DNA of 6,074 bases from Acidobacteriota bacterium (GTDB taxonomy: Bacteria > Acidobacteriota > Polarisedimenticolia > JAPUIV01). The notes under the pieces were generated by a model. That model saw only the letters and a program-made list of their open reading frames with translations. It was not told where the DNA came from and did not search any database. Positions 1-5,749 of the stretch are shown piece by piece. The stretch spans positions 1-6,074 of the forward strand of contig JAPUIV010000066.1 of assembly GCA_027296665.1 (NCBI GenBank), in the 5' to 3' direction. Within the stretch, counting starts at the first letter, position 1; each line of letters begins with the position of its first letter. The translations under genes were made by a program, and so were the position numbers.

Positions 1-1086
1 GTGGCCGGATCGGTTCGCCCCGCCCTGATCCGTTACTTCGCCTTTCTCCGCGAGGAGGTTCTTCCCAAGGCACGTTCCCAGGACCGCCCCGGATTGAAGT
101 TTGTCCCCGGCGGAATCGATTGTTACCAACAACTGATCCGGGTCCACACATCACTGCAGCGTTCCCCGGAAGAGATTCACCAGATCGGACTCAAGGAATC
201 GGCCCGGATCATGGGCGAGCTGGTGGGTCTGGCCGAAAAGGTACTCGGGACGGCCGATCCCCGGGAAATCCTGCAGCGCCTGCGGAACGACCCTGCCCTC
301 CACTTCAAGACCCGGGACGAGGTCGCAGGAAAGGCGGAAGCTGCACTGGCCCTGGCCCGGGACGCCATACCGGAATGGTTCGGCATCCTGCCCAGGGCGG
401 AATGCGGAGTCACCCGGATGGGCCGGCACGAAGAAGCCTATTCAACCATCGCCTATTACCGGCAGCCGGCGGTGGACGGTTCCCGGCCGGGCACCTACTA
501 CATCAACACCTCCGCGCCCGAAACCCGCCCCCGGTTCCAGGCGGAGGCGCTGGCCTATCACGAGGCAATACCAGGCCACCACCTGCAGATCGCGATCGCG
601 CAGGAGATCACCGATATCCCCGAATTCCGCAAACACACCGGGGTAACCGCATTCGTCGAGGGATGGGCCCTCTATTCCGAAAGGCTGGCGGATGAAATGG
701 GTCTCTATTCCTCCGATCTGGACCGCATCGGTATGCTCTCGTTCGAGGCCTGGCGGGCCAGCCGCCTGGTGGTCGACACCGGGATGCACGCGAAAGGATG
801 GTCCCGGGAGAGGGCGATCCGGTTCCTGAAGGAGAACACCGCCCTGGCGGAGAACAACATCGTCAATGAAATCGACAGATATATTACCTGGCCCGGACAG
901 GCCCTCGCCTACAAGATGGGACAGTTGGAGATCCTGGACCTCCGGCGCGAGGCACGGCACCGGATGAAAGACAGGTTCGACATCCGGAAATTCCACGATG
1001 TCGTTCTCGGGAACGGCGCGGTGAGCCTGGGGCAGCTACGCCGCCAGGTCGAGGATTGGGTGAAAGAGAATTCGGCAGGGTCCTGA
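1..1086 (+). CDS. DUF885 family metallopeptidase-like protein, 5'-truncated by the window edge
   Basis: The reading frame is open from base 1 to a TGA at 1084-1086 and gives 361 residues. DUF885 proteins are usually about 550-600 residues, so this is the C-terminal part; the GTG at base 1 is probably internal, not the true start. The family signature HEAIPGHH lies at about residues 187-194 (numbered from base 1). A second conserved block, EGWALYSE, is at 220-227, and WPGQALAYKMGQ is at 297-308. In this family the two histidines and a downstream glutamate are taken as zinc ligands, which suggests H187, H193 and E220 here; the spacing is HE-x4-H rather than the classical HExxH. The role is probably peptide hydrolysis, often by exported enzymes, but any signal peptide lies outside the window. 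The gene converges on the minus-strand block, with 19 bp between stop codons. Family assignment is firm; substrate unknown. Confidence 0.9.
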   Translation: MAGSVRPALIRYFAFLREEVLPKARSQDRPGLKFVPGGIDCYQQLIRVHTSLQRSPEEIHQIGLKESARIMGELVGLAEKVLGTADPREILQRLRNDPALHFKTRDEVAGKAEAALALARDAIPEWFGILPRAECGVTRMGRHEEAYSTIAYYRQPAVDGSRPGTYYINTSAPETRPRFQAEALAYHEAIPGHHLQIAIAQEITDIPEFRKHTGVTAFVEGWALYSERLADEMGLYSSDLDRIGMLSFEAWRASRLVVDTGMHAKGWSRERAIRFLKENTALAENNIVNEIDRYITWPGQALAYKMGQLEILDLRREARHRMKDRFDIRKFHDVVLGNGAVSLGQLRRQVEDWVKENSAGS

Positions 1087-1087
1087 T

Positions 1088-1105
1088 CCCGGGAAGGAAC
1101 CCGGG
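1088..1105. terminator. GC-rich inverted repeat between convergent genes, candidate bidirectional terminator
   Basis: CCCGGG at 1088-1093 is repeated as CCCGGG at 1100-1105 around a 6-nt AAGGAA spacer, so transcripts of either strand can form a 6-bp all-GC stem. It occupies nearly all of the 19 bp between the plus-strand TGA (1084-1086) and the minus-strand TGA (1106-1108). No T-tract follows on either strand, so it is not a textbook intrinsic terminator. It could act with Rho or protect 3' ends. Confidence 0.4.
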
Positions 1106-1345
1106 TCACTCCGGCGGAGGAGAGATCAACTCCCTAGCTTTTTCCTCGTCCTCCTCGCGAACGAGAACCCGGACCTCGGCAAGTTTTGTAACCGCCACCG
1201 GGTGGGTCAGGCGGGTCGATTCCCCTCTCAGAATCGAGGCGATGCCAAAAGATTCCAGAAGCGACTGGATGAATTGCGCGTCGTTCTCCCCCCACCCCTT
1301 CCAGACTTCGACCAGTTCTATTGATCCATCGGGAGTTTCTCTCAT
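1106..1345 (-). CDS. DUF2007-like small protein (putative signal-transducing protein domain)
   Basis: This is a 79-residue soluble protein without signal peptide or membrane segment. It has the layout of DUF2007 proteins: a beta strand (IELVEVW, about residues 9-15), a helix with the family-like 'AQFIQSLLESFGI' pattern (23-35), a strand with ILRGE (38-42), a strand of the EVRVLV type (57-62), and a final acidic helix (64-74). DUF2007 is a small ferredoxin-like ACT/GlnB-type fold often annotated as a putative signal transducing protein; its biochemical role is not known. The ATG at 1343-1345 directly abuts the kinase stop TAG at 1346-1348, and its Shine-Dalgarno-like GGTGAGGG (1350-1357) lies in the last kinase codons. 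Translation is therefore almost surely coupled to the kinase. It is the last gene of the minus-strand block. Family call is good, function open. Confidence 0.8.
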   Translation of the reverse strand: MRETPDGSIELVEVWKGWGENDAQFIQSLLESFGIASILRGESTRLTHPVAVTKLAEVRVLVREEDEEKARELISPPPE

Positions 1346-3475
1346 CTATCCCTCACCGGGAGATCCGGAAATGGCCGCAGGCTCTTCCAGATCTTCATCC
1401 CCTTCCTGGATCATCTCGATCAAATGATTCAAAGATCGGGATGCCCCTGGATAAAGCGGAAGAAAACCCACCAGAAGTTTTTCCGCCGCTTTGGCCTCGC
1501 CGATTTCCATCAGATGAAGACTCAGGTCGGGCACGGCGGGAAGGAAACCCGGATTCTCCACTATCAGCCCCCGGAGGATCCGGATGGCCCCGGTCTGATC
1601 CTCCCCGATATCGGATAAGGCCCGCGCCTTCCAGAAGGCTCCCTCAGCATCCTGGGGAAATTCCCGATTCAGGATCTGCAACCTGCGCTCACCCTCCTCG
1701 GGATCGCGGTCGTGGAAAAATGAGTGAAACATTCCGGCCAGGCGGCGATCCAGTTCCGGCATGCTGTCGCGGTCCTTTTCGGCTTCCTCTACCCAGGACA
1801 GACCCTCCGTCTCCTTTCCATCCAGATACAAACTCATCCCCATGCGCATCTTCGCCTGGGCAAAGAAAGGATCGGCCTCGATCGATCTGCGAAAACGTTC
1901 GGAACTCTCGGCAAACCTCAGATTGTTGTACAGATCGATCCCCTCCGAATAGAAACGGTAGGCATTCTCGGAGGAAGTGGATACCGCTCGCATCTCTCCA
2001 CCGGCCAGAGTCGCCACCCCCAGGTCGCGTTGGAGATCGGCAGTCAACCGGTCGACCAGATGAAAGATGTTATTCCCCTCCACCTTGGCCGCGGTGAGAA
2101 TGGTGCCGGTTTCGGTGTTGTAGGCCTGAACGTCGATCCGGAAGTTCTCTCCCTCTTTGAAAATCGAGCCGCTGACGACGATCTCCGCCCCCGCCCAACG
2201 GGCAAGTTCGGTCGCCGTCGCTCCGTCCACTTTATCCTTCTCCCCGGCCCCCGACATGGTTAGCAGGTCGGATAGCTTCTGGGAGGAGATCACCTTGAGT
2301 TTCCCGGACTGGGCCAGCCCGGTAGTCAACATTTCCGGAATCCCGCGCCGCAACCAGTCGGCGTCGGGATCCCCGCTGCTATTGGTGAAGGGGGCCACGG
2401 CGATGGTTCCCCTGGAGGAGGCCGCCGGGAGGAGTGAGGAGGAGGGGGGTTGCGGCGCCGGGGGAAACGGCGCCGAGGCAGACCGGGAACCGATATACAG
2501 GAACAGTAGCGCAAGGAAGGCCAGCCCGGCGAGGGCGCCGATGCTGATCATCCACCGGTTCCGGGACGGGGGAACCGGCCGCGGACTCCGAAATAGCCGC
2601 CGCACCGAGGAATCGAGCCCGGTGAAAAGACCGGAAATTTTCTCCGCCAGGATTTCCACTGTCTGGAATCTATCGGTAGGTTTTTTTGCGAAACATTTGA
2701 AAATAATGGCTTCAAACTCTTCCGGAATTTCGGGTCGGATTTCGCGGATCGGTTTGGGTTCCTCGTGCACCACCGCATGAAAGGTCCCGATGGCGTTGTT
2801 TCTACGGAATGGGGAGATCCCGGTGGCGAGTTCGTACAGGAGAACCCCGAAGGAAAAGATATCCGACCGGGCATCGACCGATTCGCCCTGCGCCTGTTCG
2901 GGCGACATGTAGGCGGCAGTTCCCAGCAGGGATCCCGCTTCGGTCAACTGCTTGGTCCGTGTATCGGCGCTGGTCTCATCGGCGGTTGAAGATCTGGGCT
3001 CCTGGAGCACTTTGGCCAGCCCGAAGTCGAGGATCTTGTAGAACCCCGAGTCGGATCGCATGACGTTTTCCGGCTTGAGGTCACGGTGAACGATTCCCCG
3101 CCGGTGGGCCTCGGCCAGAGCCGCGGCCATCTGCCAGGCACATTCCTGCAGATGGAGTATTGGCAGGGGACCCTGTTGCAGGATCTCCCGGAGGCTTTTC
3201 CCCTCCACGAACTCCATGGTCAGAAAGGCAATATCCCCCTCCCGCTGGAATTCGAACAGGGTAGCGATACCGGGATGGCTCAGGGCGGAGGCGACCCGGG
3301 CCTCTTGCTGGAACCGGCGGTTCGTGTCTTCGTCGGAGACGAGTTCCGGGCGCAAAACTTTGAGGGCTACGATTCTTCCCAGGCGGGTATCCTCCGCCCG
3401 GTAAACCGTCCCAATGCCCCCCTCGCCGAGACGGGAAAGGATCTGATAATGGGAAAGTCGGCTCCCCGGTTTCAC
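1346..3475 (-). CDS. Membrane-anchored serine/threonine protein kinase with TolB-N-like and TPR C-terminal regions
   Basis: This 709-residue Hanks-type kinase has a complete catalytic set. The glycine loop GEGGIGTVY is at 17-25 (Ile where Met is common), the ATP lysine K39, the alpha-C glutamate E58, HRDLKPEN at 130-137 with catalytic D132, DFG at 150-152, GTAAYMSPEQ at 185-194, D205 and R269. It should therefore be an active enzyme. The activation segment (about 157-184) is rich in Ser/Thr, suited to autophosphorylation. A single hydrophobic span lies at about 309-328, followed by a Pro/Ser-rich linker (to about 355). Next comes a TolB-N/FlgO-like alpha/beta region beginning TIAVAPF (about 358-490), then TPR-like helices from about 506 to 690. 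The expected topology is kinase inside, C-terminal part outside. The start is a GTG at 3475 with GGAGGGG (3483-3489) 7 nt upstream; it leaves the usual 16 residues before the glycine loop. It sits 59 bp after the DUF4097 gene and abuts DUF2007. Substrates unknown. Confidence 0.93.
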   Translation of the reverse strand: MKPGSRLSHYQILSRLGEGGIGTVYRAEDTRLGRIVALKVLRPELVSDEDTNRRFQQEARVASALSHPGIATLFEFQREGDIAFLTMEFVEGKSLREILQQGPLPILHLQECAWQMAAALAEAHRRGIVHRDLKPENVMRSDSGFYKILDFGLAKVLQEPRSSTADETSADTRTKQLTEAGSLLGTAAYMSPEQAQGESVDARSDIFSFGVLLYELATGISPFRRNNAIGTFHAVVHEEPKPIREIRPEIPEEFEAIIFKCFAKKPTDRFQTVEILAEKISGLFTGLDSSVRRLFRSPRPVPPSRNRWMISIGALAGLAFLALLFLYIGSRSASAPFPPAPQPPSSSLLPAASSRGTIAVAPFTNSSGDPDADWLRRGIPEMLTTGLAQSGKLKVISSQKLSDLLTMSGAGEKDKVDGATATELARWAGAEIVVSGSIFKEGENFRIDVQAYNTETGTILTAAKVEGNNIFHLVDRLTADLQRDLGVATLAGGEMRAVSTSSENAYRFYSEGIDLYNNLRFAESSERFRRSIEADPFFAQAKMRMGMSLYLDGKETEGLSWVEEAEKDRDSMPELDRRLAGMFHSFFHDRDPEEGERRLQILNREFPQDAEGAFWKARALSDIGEDQTGAIRILRGLIVENPGFLPAVPDLSLHLMEIGEAKAAEKLLVGFLPLYPGASRSLNHLIEMIQEGDEDLEEPAAISGSPGEG

Positions 3476-3496
3476 GGTTCGGCCCCTCCGGCAAGA

Positions 3497-3505
3497 ATTT
3501 TACCA
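3497..3505 (-). promoter_or_regulatory. Extended -10-like element ahead of the kinase gene (weak)
   Basis: On the minus strand TGGTAAAAT (3505-3497) matches an extended -10, TGn followed by a TATAAT-like hexamer. Transcription would begin near 3490, leaving a leader of about 15 nt that starts at the kinase Shine-Dalgarno. No good -35 hexamer is visible at 3520-3525. It may be an internal promoter giving extra kinase expression, or chance in an otherwise GC-rich gap. Confidence 0.2.
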
Positions 3506-3516
3506 TATCCGGCCCC

Positions 3517-3530
3517 CGCGGGCTCCCGCG
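3517..3530 (-). other. Short GC hairpin in the DUF4097-kinase gap
   Basis: CGCGGG (3517-3522) and CCCGCG (3525-3530) form an inverted repeat with a 2-nt centre, in practice a 5-bp stem with a 4-nt loop. It lies just downstream of the DUF4097 TGA (3535-3537) and upstream of the kinase start. There is no T-run after it, so full termination is unlikely; partial attenuation or mRNA stabilisation is possible. Confidence 0.3.
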
Positions 3531-3534
3531 AGGA

Positions 3535-4308
3535 TCACTCCTCGATGAGCCGGACGTTGCCGCTCACGGTCTTCACCGTCACCCGCGCGCCTCCTCCTCC
3601 CACGGAAAAGGTGAGTTCCTCGGAAGGAAGATATGGGCTGGTTTTCACCGCCACTTCGCCGAAGTCGTTGGTGATCCTGCCGCTGAAGCTGGAAATATCG
3701 AACCTGGCCGATATCTTGCTAGGGATCCGGAGATCGATATTGCCGCTGACGGTCTCGAACTCGAACCGGCCATGATCTTCCAGATCCGCCTGCAGGGTGA
3801 TCTTCCCTGATACCGACTGGAACTCACCGCTGCCGACCGCCCCCTCCGACACCAGGCGAATCGAACCACTGACCGTTGCGAGTTCGACCTCCGAGGGGTT
3901 CCCCTGGACAAGGATCTTCCCGCTAACCGATTCGAGTTCGACCGTTCCGTCGAAATCCGAAACATCGATATCGGCGCTCACCGTTTCGATCGTCAGACGG
4001 CCGCCACGCGGCATGCGGATTTCCAGGTTCGATCCCTCGATATTCCTCCGGTTGGAATGAAGCTCGACCTCGATATCCCAGGAATTCCTATCCCCATCGA
4101 CATCGAGTTCCTTGGTCCCCTCTCCAAGGGTTCCGGTGATCTGGAGTTCTTCCCGATCCCATCCCACCACGGTCACCGAACCGGCGATATTCTCGATGGT
4201 GATCTCGACGTCCCGGGCGGCCGGTCTCTGCTCGTCAATGGTTTGCTGGGGCATGGCCAGGCCAATCCCCGCCGCGCAGACAAAAAGAAATGCCAACAAT
4301 TTCCTCAT
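3535..4308 (-). CDS. Secreted DUF4097 family repeat protein (putative adhesin-like beta-solenoid)
   Basis: This is a 257-residue protein with a clear signal peptide: basic MRKLL, a hydrophobic core to about residue 17, and a likely cleavage after GLA (about residue 18). The single Cys at 11 is in a poor lipobox context, so a lipoprotein is not favoured. The mature part shows regular short beta repeats with a VSG-type turn: VSA at 110-112, VSG at 128, 146, 166, 187 and 248, and FSG at 208. Most are spaced 18-21 residues apart, as expected for a right-handed beta-solenoid. DUF4097 proteins are annotated as putative adhesins, but no ligand is established. The ATG at 4308 has GGAGG (4313-4317) 4 nt upstream, and the gap to the anti-sigma stop is only 13 bp, so it is co-transcribed with the sigma/anti-sigma pair. 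It may be the sensor partner or the target of that system. Confidence 0.88.
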   Translation of the reverse strand: MRKLLAFLFVCAAGIGLAMPQQTIDEQRPAARDVEITIENIAGSVTVVGWDREELQITGTLGEGTKELDVDGDRNSWDIEVELHSNRRNIEGSNLEIRMPRGGRLTIETVSADIDVSDFDGTVELESVSGKILVQGNPSEVELATVSGSIRLVSEGAVGSGEFQSVSGKITLQADLEDHGRFEFETVSGNIDLRIPSKISARFDISSFSGRITNDFGEVAVKTSPYLPSEELTFSVGGGGARVTVKTVSGNVRLIEE

Positions 4309-4321
4309 CCTTCCTCCCCTT

Positions 4322-5020
4322 TCATGAAGCTGCAGGGAGCCGCGTCGCCCTCTGCAAAAGATCCACCTTGGTTCGGTACATCGCAGTCAATACATATTCC
4401 AGCTGGTGATCCCGGGGTTCGCTCTCCAGGGCGGATCGAACCTCGTCGATTGCCCGGTTGATGATCCGCAGGTTCTCCTCGACCACCGCCAGGGTCTCGG
4501 GAGTCAACCCTTCCTTCCTCTCATCCAGAACCGAGATCAACAGATCCGAGGCGCGCAGGAATACCGATTCGGCATCGATGTAATCCGCCGCCAATCGATC
4601 GTTCCGGAAACTCGCCTTGACCTCTGCCTGCCTACCCTCCCCGAGCCCGGGTATCGGCGGGCGCCTGAGCCGGAGGGTCACGCCCACGGTCAGCCCAACC
4701 AGTAGCAGGGCAGCCGCGGCCAGACGGGGAATGGTCAGCCAGGACGGCGGCAAGAGCCGCCTTTGCCAATCGGAGCCCGGTCCGGGTTTCTCCCGGCGAA
4801 GGACGCCTGCCAGGGCGGGCCACAGATCCCGCTCCGGCTGGATCGAACGAGGCAGCCCCGCTGCCGCCGTTTTCAGCGCCCTCAACTGGTCCGCCAACCT
4901 GCGGCAGTTCACGCAGGCGAGAAGGTGTTCCTCCACCTTGCCTCTTTCCGGCCCGGCCAGGTTCCCGTCCACCAGTTCATTCAGGGATTCCTCCCAGTTC
5001 CGACAATCTGTGTAACTCAT
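4322..5020 (-). CDS. Zinc-finger (zf-HC2) membrane anti-sigma factor
   Basis: This 232-residue protein has an N-terminal zf-HC2 anti-sigma domain: C6, then H32-x3-C36-x2-C39, the usual zinc-binding HxxxCxxC pattern that clamps an ECF sigma factor. A single membrane span lies at about residues 97-117, with LAAAALLLVGLTVGV as its core and arginines after it. The C-terminal 110 or so residues are charged and alpha-helical, with a 'LTPETLAVVEENLRIINRAI' helix (about 165-184) and a closing YRTKVDLLQRA helix. By topology this part faces outward and could be the sensing or protease-target region. The start ATG (5018-5020) overlaps the sigma stop as ATGA, so synthesis is coupled to the sigma factor; the SD-like AAGAAAGG is about 10 nt upstream. 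I infer that it inhibits the sigma factor encoded just before it. C6 and C36/C39 could also make it thiol-sensitive, but nothing in the sequence proves that. Confidence 0.92.
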   Translation of the reverse strand: MSYTDCRNWEESLNELVDGNLAGPERGKVEEHLLACVNCRRLADQLRALKTAAAGLPRSIQPERDLWPALAGVLRREKPGPGSDWQRRLLPPSWLTIPRLAAAALLLVGLTVGVTLRLRRPPIPGLGEGRQAEVKASFRNDRLAADYIDAESVFLRASDLLISVLDERKEGLTPETLAVVEENLRIINRAIDEVRSALESEPRDHQLEYVLTAMYRTKVDLLQRATRLPAAS

Positions 5021-5574
5021 GATCCCAATGCCTTTCTTAGAAGTTTTCTCGCCCTGTGCAATTGCGCCTTGCAGGTGCCGGTGGAACGTCCGATCAACAG
5101 GGCGATCTCCCCATGCCGGAATCCCTCGATCTCGTGAAGGACGAACACCCGGCGGGCGCCGTCGGGAAGACCGGCAATGGCCGCCTCCAGATCCTTCCGC
5201 GCCCCCTCGACGGGAACGGCCGCCGCAACCGGCAGGGTGTCCGGGTCCACCGGCTCCTGTTCAAAAGGAAACCGGCGTTTTCGGGCCCTGAAATCTCCCA
5301 GTACGATGTTCAATGTGATCTGGCGCAGCCAGGAAGAGAATCTGCCTTCCCCGCGGAACGACTCGATCCGTTCCCACACTTTCACGAAGACCGCCTGGGT
5401 GAGATCCTCGGCCCGGGATCGATCTCCGCACATCCTCAGGCACAGGGCGAAGACGCGTCCGAGGTGACTCCGGTACATCTCCTCGAAAGCCGCCATGTCA
5501 CCCCCCTGTACCAGGCGAATCAGGCGCTCCTCGCGCGGCCGCGTTTCGTTCCGGGTACTGACTACTGCCTCCAT
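5017..5574 (-). CDS. ECF (extracytoplasmic function) RNA polymerase sigma-70 factor
   Basis: This is a 185-residue two-domain sigma factor. Region 2 runs from about residue 24 to 101. It includes AEDLTQAVFVKVWERI (2.2, core RNA polymerase contact) and FSSWLRQITLNIVLGDFRARKRR (2.3/2.4, promoter melting and -10 recognition). A Pro/Glu-rich linker (102-127) follows. Region 4 spans about 128-182 with the helix-turn-helix GFRHGEIALLIGRSTGTCKAQLHRAR (about 151-176) for -35 recognition. It lacks sigma regions 1 and 3, which is normal for ECF factors. The ATG at 5572-5574 has a good SD, AGGAGAG (5583-5589), 8 nt upstream. It is the first gene of the minus-strand block and overlaps its anti-sigma by ATGA. 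The group within the ECF family cannot be fixed by eye. Confidence 0.95.
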   Translation of the reverse strand: MEAVVSTRNETRPREERLIRLVQGGDMAAFEEMYRSHLGRVFALCLRMCGDRSRAEDLTQAVFVKVWERIESFRGEGRFSSWLRQITLNIVLGDFRARKRRFPFEQEPVDPDTLPVAAAVPVEGARKDLEAAIAGLPDGARRVFVLHEIEGFRHGEIALLIGRSTGTCKAQLHRARKLLRKALGS

Positions 5575-5631
5575 CGGCCGGCCTCTCCTGGAATGCCGAA
5601 TTTGCCCCTTCTCTGATCAGGATGCCGGCCG
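5575..5631 (-). promoter_or_regulatory. Sigma-gene leader with complementary GC-rich arms flanking the Shine-Dalgarno
   Basis: In the mRNA, CGGCCGGC (5631-5624) is complementary over 8 bases to GCCGGCCG (5582-5575), which ends directly before the AUG of the sigma gene. The Shine-Dalgarno AGGAGAG (5589-5583) lies in the loop at the base of that helix. Each arm is also palindromic, so local hairpins or dimer-like pairing can compete. If formed, the helix could slow ribosome loading. This is a structural inference, not a demonstrated riboregulator. Confidence 0.3.
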
Positions 5632-5646
5632 GCGAAGAAAGGTTGG

Positions 5647-5674
5647 AATCGTCCCTGGGAAAACTGGAAATTCC
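5647..5674 (-). promoter_or_regulatory. Candidate ECF-type promoter upstream of the sigma gene
   Basis: On the minus strand GGAATT (5674-5669) is followed after 17 nt by CGATT (5651-5647). ECF promoters typically carry a GGAAC/T-like -35 and a short CGT-like -10 spaced about 16-18 nt. The match is partial (CGATT rather than CGTC). It would place the start of transcription about 65-70 nt before the sigma ATG and would fit autoregulation, which is common in ECF operons. Confidence 0.3.
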
Positions 5675-5749
5675 TTCCGGGGGTGCCAGCCGCTTCCCCG
5701 GGACAGCCCTGGATTGTACTTCAGGGAGAAGTTGAGGGGGTCGAGTCGA

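Noticed and set aside
1321..2097. Long plus-strand open frame (258 codons) opposite the kinase C-terminus
   Set aside because: It is antisense to a strongly supported kinase gene, its translation is low-complexity Pro/Arg/Ser-rich, and it shows no domain. It is a high-GC shadow frame.
3086..3775. Plus-strand open frame (229 codons) across the kinase N-terminus and DUF4097 3' end
   Set aside because: It runs antisense to two real genes and has no recognisable domain or plausible ribosome-binding context.
3888..4000. Recurring 'cgagttcgacc'-like DNA words in the DUF4097 gene as a DNA repeat or CRISPR-like array
   Set aside because: The words follow the protein beta-repeat period, differ from copy to copy and stay in frame. 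They reflect repeated protein structure, not a nucleotide array.
5056..5616. Plus-strand open frame (186 codons) opposite the sigma factor
   Set aside because: It is a shadow of the ECF sigma gene, whose regions 2 and 4 are unambiguous on the minus strand.
5713..5718. TACAAT on the minus strand as a housekeeping -10 for the sigma gene
   Set aside because: The hexamer is near consensus but the region 16-18 nt upstream is CCCC-rich with no -35-like hexamer. I kept only the ECF-like candidate.
5707..5726. CCCTG/CAGGG inverted repeat downstream of the right-edge gene as a terminator
   Set aside because: Only 5 bp of stem with a 10-nt loop and no T-tract, so support is too weak.
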